Assembly (NCBI RefSeq): GCF_900155595.1
Contig: NZ_FTPB01000004.1
Coordinates: 372,001-436,000, forward strand
DNA from: Actinomyces mediterranea
Lineage (GTDB): Bacteria > Actinomycetota > Actinomycetes > Actinomycetales > Actinomycetaceae
Length of the DNA stretch: 64,000 nt
Direction: 5' to 3'
Positions 7,143 to 19,164 of the stretch are shown here, one piece after another. Position numbers and translations under genes: made by a program. The notes beneath the pieces are model-generated. The model ran no database searches, was not told the DNA's origin, and saw only the letters and a program-made list of their open reading frames with translations. How positions within the stretch are numbered: the first letter of the stretch is position 1; each line of letters opens with the position of its first letter.

Positions 7143-9533
7143 GTGACAACGACGACCACCGACATGATGACGGGTCTGAGCAAACGCGAGGTTGCTGAGC
7201 GAGTCGCGAAAGGGCAGACGAACGAAATCGCGCAACGGACATCTCGGTCTTTGGCCTCGATCATCCGGACGAATGTCTTCACCCTCTTCAATGGGATCCT
7301 CATCAGTGCCGCCCTCATCGTTCTCGTCGTCGGGCACATTCAGGATGTGGTCTTCGGCGGTGTCATGATCATCAATGCCATCATCGGCATTGTCTCGGAG
7401 ATCCGCGCCAAGCGGACCCTCGATGCACTTGCGATCGTCGACGCACCGACCGCTACCGTCATACGCGACGGACTGGCGGACGAGATCCCCACCGACGGCG
7501 TTGTCCTTGACGACGTCCTCCGTCTCACGCTGGGAACGCAGATCTGCGTCGACGGCATCATCCTCGACAGCTTGGGCCTCGAAGTTGACGAGTCCCTGCT
7601 CACGGGCGAATCGAAGCCCGTGAAGAAGAAGGAAGGCGACCAGGTTCTCGCGGGGACCTCCGTCGTCGCGGGGAGCGCACTCATCCGCGCGACTCGAGTC
7701 GGAGGGGACTCCTACGCGCAGGACATCGCGCACCGGGCGCGCCAATTCATCCGCACGACCTCCCAGATCCAGCAGAGCATCAACTCCGTGCTCCGGGTCG
7801 TGTCCTTCCTGCTCGTGCCCGTCGTCATCGTCACCTTCTGGTCCCAGACGAGGATCGTCGCCGACGGCTCCGACGCCTCCTGGCAATCCGCCATCGTCGT
7901 GTCCGTCGCCAGCGTCGTCGGAATGATCCCGCAGGGCCTCGTCCTGCTCACCTCGATGAACTTCGCGATCGGATCGGCGACCCTGGCGCGCCGCGGAGTC
8001 CTCATCCAAGAACTGCCCGCAGTCGAGGTGCTCGCCCGCGTCGACTGCCTCTGCGTCGACAAGACGGGCACGCTCACCACCGGCGGCATCCGCGTGCGCA
8101 CCATCCTCGTCGAGGATGAGGCGGATCGCGGGCGCATTCTCGCGGCGCTCGGCGCGCTGAGCGAGGACAGGACGAATGCGACCGCCCAGGCGATCTGGGA
8201 CCACTGCGAAGAGCGCGCGGTTGCGCCGGAGCCGACGTGGACGATTCCCTTCTCCTCGGCCCGCAAGTGGTCGGCCTGCGGAACGGGCACGAGTGCGTGG
8301 ATCCTCGGCGCCCCCGAGATCGTGCGCCAGAACTCGGAGGAGTCGCCCCTCATGAGCAGTGTCGACGAATACGCATCCCTGGGAAACAGGGTCGTCGCCC
8401 TCGCCATGGCCTCAATGGACGAGGACGCGCAGGAACTGCCGGAGGAGCGCTCACTCGCCGCCCTCGTCGTCCTCGAAGAGGACCTGCGCTCCGACGCCGC
8501 TGAAACCCTCCAATACTTCCGCGCGCAGGGCGTTCACGTGCGCGTCATCTCCGGCGACAACCCAGTCACGGTGAGGGCCCTCGCCGCGCAGGTCGGTTTG
8601 CGCGCTCCCGACGGGGGAACACCCAGGGTCTGCGATGCGAGGACGCTGCCCGCAGACACCCTCTCCGACGAATTCCAAGCGATGGTTGAGGACAGCGACG
8701 TATTCGGGCGCGTCACACCCGAGCAGAAGCGCGCAATGGTGGAGGCCCTCCAAGCCAAGGGGCATTGCGTCGCAATGACCGGAGACGGCGTCAATGACGC
8801 GCTCGCTCTCAAAGACGCTGACCTGGGTATCGCCATGGGCAATGGGGCTCAGGCGACGAAGGCCGTGGCGCAGGTCGTCCTCGTCGATTCGCGCTTCTCC
8901 GTTCTACCCGGCGTCGTCGCCGAAGGGCGCCGCATCATTGCGAATATGGAACGGGTGTCCGCGCTCTTCCTCGCGAAGACGACCTATGCGGCGATCCTCG
9001 TCATCGCGTGCGCCATCATGGCGTGGAAGTATCCGTTCCTGCCGCGCCACTTCACCTACATCGACGTCTTCACCATCGGCGTCCCCGCGTTCTTCCTGGC
9101 GCTCGCCCCGAATGCGCGCCGCTACGTGCCCGGATTCTTACGCCGGACCCTCTCCCTGGCGGTGCCCTCGGGTGCGATTCTCGCCTTCTCCGCGATCCTG
9201 TCGTACCGGCTCGTCGGCGGGGAGTCGACGATCGGGAGTACGGCGGCGACGCTCACACTGATGATCGGCGCCGTGTGGCTGCTGTCGATTACCGCGAGGC
9301 CCTTCAAAGCGTGGAAGCTCGCATTGCTGGTGACCATGGTCGCCCTCGCGATCGCAGGGATCGCGTTTGGCGTCACGCGCACCTTCTTCGCGCTGGAGTG
9401 GCCGTCGAATGGCCAGTGGCTCATCGTTGTCGCCATCGGCGCGACGGCAGGGATGCTCATCGAGTTCTCGCATCGCATCTACTATGCGCGGATGCACGCC
9501 AAAGCGCAGAGCGTGGGCGAATCCGCAGACTGA
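7143..9533 (+). CDS. CtpE-like cation-transporting P-type ATPase
   Basis: A 796-aa P-type ATPase. In order: TGES (actuator domain, LLTGESKPV), the membrane PQGL turn (VGMIPQGLVLLTS), the phosphorylation site DKTGTLT, the nucleotide-binding FSSARKWSACG, and the hinge TGDGVNDALALKDADLGIAMG, then a six-segment C-terminal membrane domain. FSSARKWSA and the PQGL/PEGL turn resemble mycobacterial CtpE and the Lactococcus YoaB/pneumococcal MgtA group rather than copper or zinc pumps; no N-terminal metal-binding domain is present. Placed behind the Mn2+ riboswitch with terC, manganese export is the best inference, but calcium transport cannot be excluded. GTG 7143 follows GGAG. Confidence 0.88.
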   Translation: MTTTTTDMMTGLSKREVAERVAKGQTNEIAQRTSRSLASIIRTNVFTLFNGILISAALIVLVVGHIQDVVFGGVMIINAIIGIVSEIRAKRTLDALAIVDAPTATVIRDGLADEIPTDGVVLDDVLRLTLGTQICVDGIILDSLGLEVDESLLTGESKPVKKKEGDQVLAGTSVVAGSALIRATRVGGDSYAQDIAHRARQFIRTTSQIQQSINSVLRVVSFLLVPVVIVTFWSQTRIVADGSDASWQSAIVVSVASVVGMIPQGLVLLTSMNFAIGSATLARRGVLIQELPAVEVLARVDCLCVDKTGTLTTGGIRVRTILVEDEADRGRILAALGALSEDRTNATAQAIWDHCEERAVAPEPTWTIPFSSARKWSACGTGTSAWILGAPEIVRQNSEESPLMSSVDEYASLGNRVVALAMASMDEDAQELPEERSLAALVVLEEDLRSDAAETLQYFRAQGVHVRVISGDNPVTVRALAAQVGLRAPDGGTPRVCDARTLPADTLSDEFQAMVEDSDVFGRVTPEQKRAMVEALQAKGHCVAMTGDGVNDALALKDADLGIAMGNGAQATKAVAQVVLVDSRFSVLPGVVAEGRRIIANMERVSALFLAKTTYAAILVIACAIMAWKYPFLPRHFTYIDVFTIGVPAFFLALAPNARRYVPGFLRRTLSLAVPSGAILAFSAILSYRLVGGESTIGSTAATLTLMIGAVWLLSITARPFKAWKLALLVTMVALAIAGIAFGVTRTFFALEWPSNGQWLIVVAIGATAGMLIEFSHRIYYARMHAKAQSVGESAD

Positions 9534-9556
9534 GCGGGGCAACCGCCCTGCCGGGC

Positions 9557-9832
9557 TCAGAAGCTCCTGATGACGGGGTTCCAGGCGCGGATCGTCCGCT
9601 TGAGGATGACACCCGCCTCGAAGAACGGATCCTTGTCGAGGGCGGCCGCCGCCGAGGCCCCATTCGCCGCCTCAACGAGGAGGAGAGCGCCGTCGCCCTC
9701 GAGCGGACCGGAGGCGATGATAACGCCCTGGTCCTTCAATGAGGCGAGGAACTCCCGGTGCACCGGGCGCACCTCGGCGATCGTGTCGCTCTGAGCGGTG
9801 TCGTAGTCGTAATTCACTGCGAAGTAAGCCAT
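9557..9832 (-). CDS. YciI family protein
   Basis: A 91-aa YCII-domain protein (dimeric ferredoxin-like alpha/beta barrel). The family's conserved features are visible: an N-terminal MAYFAVNYDY strand, RPVHREFLASLKDQGVIIASGPL containing the conserved His (HREFL) and the Asp/Gly turn, then DPFFEAGVILKRTIRAWNPV at the end. The molecular role is unknown for most members. The start ATG 9832 is preceded by TAGTGT-N6, a leaderless signature. It converges with the P-type ATPase gene and diverges from uvrA. Confidence 0.85.
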   Translation of the reverse strand: MAYFAVNYDYDTAQSDTIAEVRPVHREFLASLKDQGVIIASGPLEGDGALLLVEAANGASAAAALDKDPFFEAGVILKRTIRAWNPVIRSF

Positions 9833-9838
9833 GCATCC

Positions 9839-9844
9839 ACACTA
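9839..9844 (-). promoter_or_regulatory. -10 element of leaderless yciI transcript
   Basis: TAGTGT on the minus strand, 6 nt before ATG 9832; no ribosome binding site is present. Confidence 0.5.
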
Positions 9845-9928
9845 TTCCTTCGGCGGCGCCGCCGAAGCGGAACCGATCAAGCGGCTCATCAGGTGGGAGC
9901 GATGCGAGTACTCACACTTGCTCCGAAA

Positions 9929-9944
9929 TGGAACACCTGTACGA
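9929..9944 (+). promoter_or_regulatory. LexA-type SOS box of uvrA
   Basis: TGGAACACCTGTACGA: GAAC-N4-GTTC consensus with one mismatch (GTAC). It covers the expected -35 region of the uvrA promoter, so a bound repressor would block transcription. It shares the core GAACACCTGT with the uvrB site. Confidence 0.6.
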
Positions 9945-9964
9945 CGAATAGTCGACGACGCGGG

Positions 9965-9970
9965 TAGGAT
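9965..9970 (+). promoter_or_regulatory. -10 element of uvrA
   Basis: TAGGAT with 6 nt to GTG 9977. The intervening CGAGGG could act as a weak Shine-Dalgarno on a longer transcript, but the spacing fits a leaderless mRNA. Confidence 0.55.
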
Positions 9971-9976
9971 CGAGGG

Positions 9977-12838
<2,862 letters not shown>

Positions 12839-12907
12839 TGTCCGTAATGGACGATCAGGGAGGTCGATTCCCCATATTCGCAGGTAGAGGATGCCTTCGG
12901 GATGTGC

Positions 12908-13615
12908 CTAGGCCTTCTTCTCCGTCGTCCGCAGGTGGATTTCGTCGACATTCATCGAGGCGGGCATGTCGAGGGCGAGGCGAATACTGCGCGCCACGTC
13001 GGCCGGGGCCATGTGCAGGCTCGGGTCATAGGCCGCGCCCGTGGCGGCGGTGAGTTCGCGCTGCATATCCGTGTCGATGCGCCCCGGGTGGACGGACACG
13101 ACGCGCACGTCGCCCCGTTCGGATTCGCGCAGACAATCGGTCAATGCCTTGAGCGCCCATTTCGACACGGTGTAGGCCGCGTCCTGCGGATAGATGCGCA
13201 CTCCCGCCCCGGAATTGATCATCACGACCGTCCCGTTGTTCGCCCGCAGACGGGGCAGGAGTCGTGTCGTCAGGTCGGCGACCGCGATGACATTCGTCGA
13301 CAGCATCGTCTCCCAGTGGGTACGACTCGTCGCCGCCAGTGGCAGGCGCTTGGACATGCCCGCGTTGTTGACGAGGACGCTGAGGCGCCTCAGATGAGGC
13401 TCCGCCTCCTTGATGGCGCGGCCAACAGCCGCAGGATCGGTCAGATCCGCGACGAAGGGAGAGGCCGAGGGGAGTTCGGCGACGCGCCGGGCCACAGCCC
13501 CGGCATCACGGCCCCCGATGAGCACATGATGATCGTGCGCGAGGGCGTCGGCGATCGCAGAGCCCAGACCGCGAGTGGCTCCGGTGACGAGGGCGACAGG
13601 CAGTTCCCCGCTCAT
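12908..13615 (-). CDS. SDR family oxidoreductase
   Basis: A 235-aa short-chain dehydrogenase/reductase. The cofactor motif TGATRGLG (TGxxxGxG, about residues 11-18), the structural VNNAG (about 84-88), a catalytic Ser (MINSGAG) and the YxxxK motif (YTVSKWALKAL, about 145) are all present, followed by HPGRIDTDM. The Arg in the glycine-rich loop hints at NADP(H) use. It is the last gene of a three-gene minus-strand unit with 4-nt overlaps to two acyl-CoA ligases, so a lipid-related substrate is a reasonable guess. The exact reaction is unknown. Confidence 0.85.
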   Translation of the reverse strand: MSGELPVALVTGATRGLGSAIADALAHDHHVLIGGRDAGAVARRVAELPSASPFVADLTDPAAVGRAIKEAEPHLRRLSVLVNNAGMSKRLPLAATSRTHWETMLSTNVIAVADLTTRLLPRLRANNGTVVMINSGAGVRIYPQDAAYTVSKWALKALTDCLRESERGDVRVVSVHPGRIDTDMQRELTAATGAAYDPSLHMAPADVARSIRLALDMPASMNVDEIHLRTTEKKA

Positions 13616-15534
13616 GCGCCTTCGCCCTGCGTCGTCCCGTCGGCGTAGAGGGCGTCAACCTCGTGCGCGTAGTCCCGCAGCACCGCGCGCCGCTTGAGCT
13701 TGAGCGACGGCGTCAAATACCCGTTCTCCACGGTGAACTCCGCATTGACAATGCGGTAGCGGCGGATCGACTCCGCCCTCGACACCGTGCGGTTCGCCTT
13801 CGCGATCGCCCTCTCAAGGGACTGGCGGACGATGGGCAACTCCGCCGCAGCAGCGGGGTCGACCCGCTCCACTCCTTTGGAGGCGAGCCAGATCGGAAGC
13901 ATCTCCGCATCGAGGGTGATGAGCGCACCGATGTAGGGGCGCTGATCGCCGACGACGATGACGGTTGAAATGAGCGGGTGGGTCTGCAGCGAGTCCTCGA
14001 GAACCTCCGGGGAGACGTTCTTACCGCCTGCGGTGACGATGAGTTCCTTCTTGCGGCCGGTGATCCTCAGATGCCCGGTCTCATCAACGGCGCCGAGGTC
14101 CCCGGAGTGGAACCAGCCGTCGGCGAAAGCAGCGGCGGTTTCTTCGGGCAGATTGTGGTACCCCTTCGTCACGCACACACCTTTGAGCAGGATCTCCCCG
14201 TCGTCTCCGATGCGAACGGTATTACCGGGCCAGGGGAAGCCGACGGAGTCCGGCGGGAAGTCGCTGGGCCATTCGACGGTGATCGGGCCGGTCGTCTCCG
14301 ACAGGCCGTAGCCCTGCAGGAGGGTCAGTCCGAGCCCCCGGTAGAAGTGCGCAAGATCCGCCGCGAGCGGCGCGCCGCCGCAGATGATCGTGTGAAGGTT
14401 CGGGCCGAGCGCAGCCTTCACCTTGCGCAGGGCGATCACGTCGGCGACGCGCATCCTCATGTTCAGCGCGAGGGACGGCCCGGGGGAGCCGGTCTGCGAG
14501 GGATCGGGAATGGCGGAAGTGTCCATCGCAGGAGTGCCGACCCGCGAGGAGCGCTCGATCGGGGGCGGAGCGGCGTATGCGGTCGCACGGGACATGTCGC
14601 GCGCCTGCGCGGTCGCCCAGGAGAACACGGTCCCCTTGAATCCGCGCCCGGCCTTCGTCGTCGCCGCGTTGTAGACCTTCTCGAGGACGCGGGGCACGAC
14701 GAGCAGCATCGTCGGCTTGAAAGTTGCGATATCGGAGAGGAGGTTGCGGGTATCGGGGGCGAAAGCGACGCGTCCCTGGCCCGACAGCAGCGCGTACATG
14801 ACGAAGCGCGCGAGGGAGTGGGCGACGGGTAGGAACAGTAGTGACCGCGACTTAGGGCTGTTGATGAGGCCGGGCAGGAAGTCGAATGCCTGGATGAGGG
14901 ATTCGATGAAGTTCCCGTGCGTGAGTTCGATGCCCTTCGGCATGCCGGTTGTGCCGGAGGTGTAGATGATGGTGGCGACGTCGTCGAGTGCTCGAAGGTC
15001 GCGACGGGCCTCGACTTCGCTGGGGTCGATGGAACGCGCGGCTGCGGCGATCTCTCTTTCCGCACCCTTGTCGAGGGAGAGGATGCGCCGGACGCGGTCG
15101 GTGGCGACCGACTTGACGAGGTCGGCCTGCTGGGATGTTGCGGTGATGACGATCGTCACATCGGAGTCGGTGAGGATGTGAGCGATCTGAGCTGCTGAGT
15201 CGGTCTCGTAGATGGGGATGGTGACGGCGCCGCAGGTGAGGGCGGCGAGGTCGATGAGCGCCCACTCGTAGGACGTCGGAGCGAGGATCGCGATGTGGTC
15301 CCCGGCTTTGACGCCGAGGCCGATGAGGCCGCGCGCCGTGTCATCAATGTGGGCGGCGAAGGCGTTGATCGTCATGGGCGTCCACTCGCCGACGGCATTG
15401 CGCCGTTCAATGGCGATCTGTCCGGGGTACTCGCGCGCACGGCGGTGGATCATCTTCGGCAGATTCCACGAGGGATCGGCCTCGCGCGTCGCGGTGTTTT
15501 CCCAGGTGCGCGAATCGAGTTGGACCAGGCTCAT
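13612..15534 (-). CDS. AMP-binding long-chain acyl-CoA ligase, paralogue 2
   Basis: A 640-aa ANL-superfamily ligase that activates a fatty acid via an acyl-adenylate. The AMP-binding P-loop IIYTSGTTGMPKGIELTH, the ATP site GYGLSETTGP, the hinge and A8 region TGRKKELIVTAGGKNVSPEVLED and the catalytic Lys region near the C-terminus are all visible. It is strongly similar over its whole length to the gene just upstream (15531-17351), so the two arose by tandem duplication. It differs by an extra Pro/Ser-rich insert of about 30 residues (around 315-350, RATAYAAPPPIERSS...). Its 3' end overlaps the SDR start by 4 nt. FadD15-type is the closest family. Confidence 0.88.
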   Translation of the reverse strand: MSLVQLDSRTWENTATREADPSWNLPKMIHRRAREYPGQIAIERRNAVGEWTPMTINAFAAHIDDTARGLIGLGVKAGDHIAILAPTSYEWALIDLAALTCGAVTIPIYETDSAAQIAHILTDSDVTIVITATSQQADLVKSVATDRVRRILSLDKGAEREIAAAARSIDPSEVEARRDLRALDDVATIIYTSGTTGMPKGIELTHGNFIESLIQAFDFLPGLINSPKSRSLLFLPVAHSLARFVMYALLSGQGRVAFAPDTRNLLSDIATFKPTMLLVVPRVLEKVYNAATTKAGRGFKGTVFSWATAQARDMSRATAYAAPPPIERSSRVGTPAMDTSAIPDPSQTGSPGPSLALNMRMRVADVIALRKVKAALGPNLHTIICGGAPLAADLAHFYRGLGLTLLQGYGLSETTGPITVEWPSDFPPDSVGFPWPGNTVRIGDDGEILLKGVCVTKGYHNLPEETAAAFADGWFHSGDLGAVDETGHLRITGRKKELIVTAGGKNVSPEVLEDSLQTHPLISTVIVVGDQRPYIGALITLDAEMLPIWLASKGVERVDPAAAAELPIVRQSLERAIAKANRTVSRAESIRRYRIVNAEFTVENGYLTPSLKLKRRAVLRDYAHEVDALYADGTTQGEGA

Positions 15535-17351
15535 TTCTTCTTCCCGCCTTCGGCGTACAGGGCGTCGATCTCGTGCGCGTAGTCGCGGATGACTGCCGAT
15601 CTGCGCAGTTTCATCGACGGCGTCAGGTAACCATTCTCCACCGTGAAGGTTGCATCGATGATGCGGAAGCGCCGAATGGACTCGGCCCTCGACACGGCCT
15701 TATTCGCCTTCGCAATCGCCCGCTCGAGGGATTCGCGCACTTGGGGCATCTGTGCCGCGCGGTGAACATCGACCACGGGCAGGCCATGCTTCGCCAGCCA
15801 CGTCGGCAGCATATCGGAGTCGAGGGTGAAAAGGGCGCCGATGTAGGGGCGAGCCTCTCCGACGACGATGACATTGGCGAGGAGGGGATGCGTGACGAGC
15901 GCGTCTTCGAGGACCTCCGGGGAGACGTTCTTGCCGCCTGCGGTGACGATGAGTTCCTTTTTGCGGCCGGTGATGGTAATGCCGTGGCGGCGGTCAACCC
16001 GTCCGAGGTCGCCGGTGTGGAACCATTCCGAGGTGAGTACTCGCGCCGTCTCGTCGGGAAGGTTGTGGTAGCCCTTCATCACGGACACGCCCTTGATGAG
16101 GATCTCTCCGTCTTTCGCGATTTTCACGCGGTTGCCGGGAAGGACCGGTCCGACGTATCCGCTCGTTCGATCCGACGGCAGCTGGACGGCGATGGGGCCG
16201 GTCGTCTCCGACAGGCCGTAGCCCTGGAGCAGGGTGATTCCCGCGCCGGAATAGAACTGGGCGAGGTCGGTGGCCAGGGGCGCGCCGCCGGAGACGATGT
16301 ATTGAAGATTCGGCCCGAGGATTTGGCGGATCTTCTTCAATACGAGGGTGTCGGCGATCGAGTGGCGCAGCCGCAGGAAGGGCGACGGCCCGAGGAGCCC
16401 CTCACCGGCGGCGGAATAGCGTCTGGCCTGCTTGGCCGACCAGGAGAACATCTTCCCCCTGACGCCGGTGCCCGCCTTCGCCGAGGCCGCGTTGTAGACC
16501 TTCTCCAGGACGCGCGGTACGACGAGCAGGATGGAGGGTTTGAAGGCTTGGATATCGGGCAGGAGGTTCTTGATATCGGGGGAGAAGCCGACGACCCCGT
16601 GCCCCGACAGCACCAGGTGCATGACGAAGCGCGCGAGGACGTGGGCGACGGGCAGGAACAGCAGCAGGCGCGTCGAGTCAGAATCAATGACGTCTCCGAG
16701 CACCTGGCGCAGTGCCTTCGCCGTCCCCACGAAGTTCTCATGGGTGAGCATGACGCCCTTGGGGATTCCCGTCGTGCCGGAGGTGTAGATGATGGTGGCA
16801 ACGTCGTGGGGGCTGAGGACGCTGCGGCGGGCGTCGACCTTATCGATGGTGATGGAACGCGCGGCGGCGGCCACGTGCCTCATCGCGCCACGGTCGAAGG
16901 AATCGATCGCTCTGACCGACGGCGTGCGCACGGTGTCAACGAGGTCGGCCTGCTGGCTCGTCTGCGTGAACACAAAGGTAACATTCGCATCGGTGAGGAT
17001 GTGGCGGATCTGCGCTGCAGAATCGGATTCATAGATGGGGACGGTGATCGCTCCGATCGATAGGAGGCCGAGGTCGAGGAGCATCCACTCATACGAGGTC
17101 GATGCGAGGATCGCGACGCAGTCGCCCGGCCGGATGCCGAGGCCGATGAGGCCGCGAGCCGTATCGTCTACCTGGGTCTGCAATGCACCCGCTGTGACGG
17201 GAATGGTGGCGCCGACGGGGGAGCGTTGTTCAACGGCAACTTGGTCGGGGCGGTCGAGTGCCCTGTCGCGCAGGAGTGAAGGGATGATGTCGGCGTCCGT
17301 GAGAGCGAAGCGCGCCTTCACCGTATATGAGCCGTCACGAAGCTTTTTCAT
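15531..17351 (-). CDS. AMP-binding long-chain acyl-CoA ligase, paralogue 1
   Basis: A 606-aa acyl-CoA ligase of the FadD15/long-chain AMP-forming type, first gene of the ligase-ligase-SDR operon. Motifs: IIYTSGTTGIPKGVMLTH, LLLFLPVAHVLARFV, GYGLSETTGPIAV and TGRKKELIVTAGGKNVSPE. It lacks the Pro/Ser-rich insert of its neighbour. The start ATG 17351 has GGAGGA 4 nt upstream, and a TAGACT -10 lies about 57 nt upstream, so the operon has a short leader. Likely use: activation of fatty acids for phospholipid synthesis or degradation; specificity cannot be read from the sequence. Confidence 0.9.
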   Translation of the reverse strand: MKKLRDGSYTVKARFALTDADIIPSLLRDRALDRPDQVAVEQRSPVGATIPVTAGALQTQVDDTARGLIGLGIRPGDCVAILASTSYEWMLLDLGLLSIGAITVPIYESDSAAQIRHILTDANVTFVFTQTSQQADLVDTVRTPSVRAIDSFDRGAMRHVAAAARSITIDKVDARRSVLSPHDVATIIYTSGTTGIPKGVMLTHENFVGTAKALRQVLGDVIDSDSTRLLLFLPVAHVLARFVMHLVLSGHGVVGFSPDIKNLLPDIQAFKPSILLVVPRVLEKVYNAASAKAGTGVRGKMFSWSAKQARRYSAAGEGLLGPSPFLRLRHSIADTLVLKKIRQILGPNLQYIVSGGAPLATDLAQFYSGAGITLLQGYGLSETTGPIAVQLPSDRTSGYVGPVLPGNRVKIAKDGEILIKGVSVMKGYHNLPDETARVLTSEWFHTGDLGRVDRRHGITITGRKKELIVTAGGKNVSPEVLEDALVTHPLLANVIVVGEARPYIGALFTLDSDMLPTWLAKHGLPVVDVHRAAQMPQVRESLERAIAKANKAVSRAESIRRFRIIDATFTVENGYLTPSMKLRRSAVIRDYAHEIDALYAEGGKKK

Positions 17352-17407
17352 GGGTCCTCCGCTTCACAAGAATCCGCAGTAGTTCAAGACTTTGAGCACT
17401 GGTGCTG

Positions 17408-17413
17408 AGTCTA
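17408..17413 (-). promoter_or_regulatory. -10 element of the acyl-CoA ligase operon
   Basis: TAGACT on the minus strand about 57 nt before ATG 17351, which has its own GGAGGA ribosome binding site. No obvious -35. Confidence 0.45.
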
Positions 17414-17463
17414 GCGACTCGGCGCCGTCCGCGAGGCGATGGCGGCGCTGAGGAGCCGACTGC

Positions 17464-17504
17464 GCGCAGTATCACTTCCCATTGTGCACCGCGCAGCATC
17501 ACTT
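17464..17504. repeat. Two-copy direct repeat at the 3' end of glnA
   Basis: GCGCAGTATCACTT (17464-17477) and GCGCAGCATCACTT (17491-17504) differ at one base and lie 27 bp apart. The second copy overlaps the glnA stop codon. CGCAGTATCACT occurs again at 40838-40849, at the 3' end of ogt on the same strand. Confidence 0.6.
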
Positions 17505-18927
17505 ACAAGTCGTAGTACATCTGGAATTCGTACGGGTGCGGATACATGCGCATGGGAGCGACCTCGTTCGTCTCCTTGTAGTCGATCCACGTGTCGATGA
17601 GATCCTGGGTGAAGACATCGCCCTCGGTGAGGAACTCATGGTCGTCGCGCAGTGCATCGAGTGCCGCCTCCAACGACGAGGGGAGTTTCGCAATGTCGAG
17701 GTACTCTGCGGGCGGCAACTCGTAGAGGTCCTTGTCGATCGGCGCGGCGGGCTCGATGCGGCGCTTAATGCCGTCGAGGCCGGCCATGAGGCACGCGGAG
17801 AAAGACAAGTAGGGATTCGCCGAGGGATCGGGGACCCGGTATTCGATGCGCTTGGCCTTCGGGGATGTGCCCGTAACGGGAATGCGGATGCAGGCCGAAC
17901 GGTTGCGCGCCGAATAGACGAGGTTGATCGGGGCTTCGAAGCCGGGGACGAGGCGCCGGAAGGAGTTCACGGACGGGTTCGTGAACGCCAAGAGGGCGGG
18001 GGCGTGCTCGAGAAGGCCTCCGATGAACCAGCGCGCCAGATCGGACAGGGAGCCGTAGCCGCGTTCGTCGTAGAAGAGAGGTTCTCCGTTCTTCCACAGC
18101 GACAGGTGCGTGTGCATGCCCGATCCGTTGTCCCCGAAGAGGGGTTTGGGCATGAATGTTGCCGAATGGTCGAATTCGAGGGCAGTGTTTTTGATGACGT
18201 ACTTGAACTTCATCATGTCGTCCGCTGCTCTTTGCAGGGATGCGAAGCGGTAGTTGATCTCCTGCTGGCCGCCGGAGCCAACCTCGTGATGGGCGCGCTC
18301 GATCTGCAATCCGACGGCGATGCACTTGCGGACCATCTCGTCGCGGACATCCGCGTACTGGTCAGCGGGGGAGACGGGGAAGTAGCCGCCTTTGAGGGGC
18401 ACCTTGTAACCGGGGTTGCCGCCGTCCTCGGTGCGCCCCGTGTTCCAGTAGGCCTCGGGGGAGTCGACGGCGTAGAAGGTCGACTGCGGGGTCACCTGGT
18501 AGCGGATGTCGTTGAAGAGATAGAACTCGGCTTCGGCACCGATGAAGCAGTCGTCGGCGATGCCGGTGGAGCGCAGATAGGCCTCTGCCTTCGCTGCGAC
18601 CTGGCGGGGGTCTCGGGAGAAAGGCTCATCCGTGAAGGGATCGACGATTGAGAAGTTGACGACGAGGGTCTTGGCGGCGCGGAAGGGGTCGACGAATGCG
18701 GAGCCGATATCCGGGATGAGCTTCATATCGGATTCGTGGATCGCTGTGAAGCCCCGGATCGATGAGCCATCGAACATCAGTCCATTGTCGAGGGCGTCGC
18801 GGACGAACTCTGCGGCAGGAATCGTGAAATGCTGTTGAACACCGGGAACGTCGCAGAAGCGGACATCGATGAAGTCGATGTTCTCCTTGTCGATGAATTC
18901 AGCGACTTCGGTGGGACAGGTGAACAT
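17503..18927 (-). CDS. glnA: Glutamine synthetase type I
   Basis: GlnA (474 aa) forms glutamine from glutamate, ammonia and ATP in a dodecamer and is the central ammonium-assimilation enzyme. Conserved parts: the Asp latch region near residue 50 ([12 protein letters not shown]), GAEAEFYLF with the metal-binding glutamates, the ammonia-site loop [27 protein letters not shown], the ATP site and NRSACIRIP, and the carboxylate flap Glu in [16 protein letters not shown]. The Tyr of the adenylylation loop is present ([11 protein letters not shown]), so GlnE-type regulation is possible. ATG 18927 has GGAAGGA upstream. The roughly 90 bases further upstream are unusually AT-rich and contain TTGACA. 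Confidence 0.96.
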   Translation of the reverse strand: MFTCPTEVAEFIDKENIDFIDVRFCDVPGVQQHFTIPAAEFVRDALDNGLMFDGSSIRGFTAIHESDMKLIPDIGSAFVDPFRAAKTLVVNFSIVDPFTDEPFSRDPRQVAAKAEAYLRSTGIADDCFIGAEAEFYLFNDIRYQVTPQSTFYAVDSPEAYWNTGRTEDGGNPGYKVPLKGGYFPVSPADQYADVRDEMVRKCIAVGLQIERAHHEVGSGGQQEINYRFASLQRAADDMMKFKYVIKNTALEFDHSATFMPKPLFGDNGSGMHTHLSLWKNGEPLFYDERGYGSLSDLARWFIGGLLEHAPALLAFTNPSVNSFRRLVPGFEAPINLVYSARNRSACIRIPVTGTSPKAKRIEYRVPDPSANPYLSFSACLMAGLDGIKRRIEPAAPIDKDLYELPPAEYLDIAKLPSSLEAALDALRDDHEFLTEGDVFTQDLIDTWIDYKETNEVAPMRMYPHPYEFQMYYDL

Positions 18928-19152
18928 GGGCGTCCTTCCATCACGCGCGGTGACTTGCTGATACTCAGCAAAGACTTCATCAAATGAATGTCAAATAAAT
19001 GGTAAAGCACTAGGGGGATCGACGAGCGACGCGTCCGAATTACGGCTCCTTCGATGCAACCATAGCGGGACTAGCGTCTGATCTCGTGGTTATCACCGAC
19101 CGTTCTGAGCGCGCCCCACACCCGTTGATACGACCGGCGTGGCAATGCCCCG

Positions 19153-19158
19153 TAGACT
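19153..19158 (+). promoter_or_regulatory. -10 element of leaderless uvrC transcript
   Basis: TAGACT, 6 nt before GTG 19165. No LexA-like box is visible upstream, unlike uvrA and uvrB. Confidence 0.55.
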
Positions 19159-19164
19159 GGCCGC

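Noticed and set aside
15573-17063. 496-codon plus-strand frame opposite the acyl-CoA ligase
   Set aside because: Antisense shadow of a verified ligase gene.
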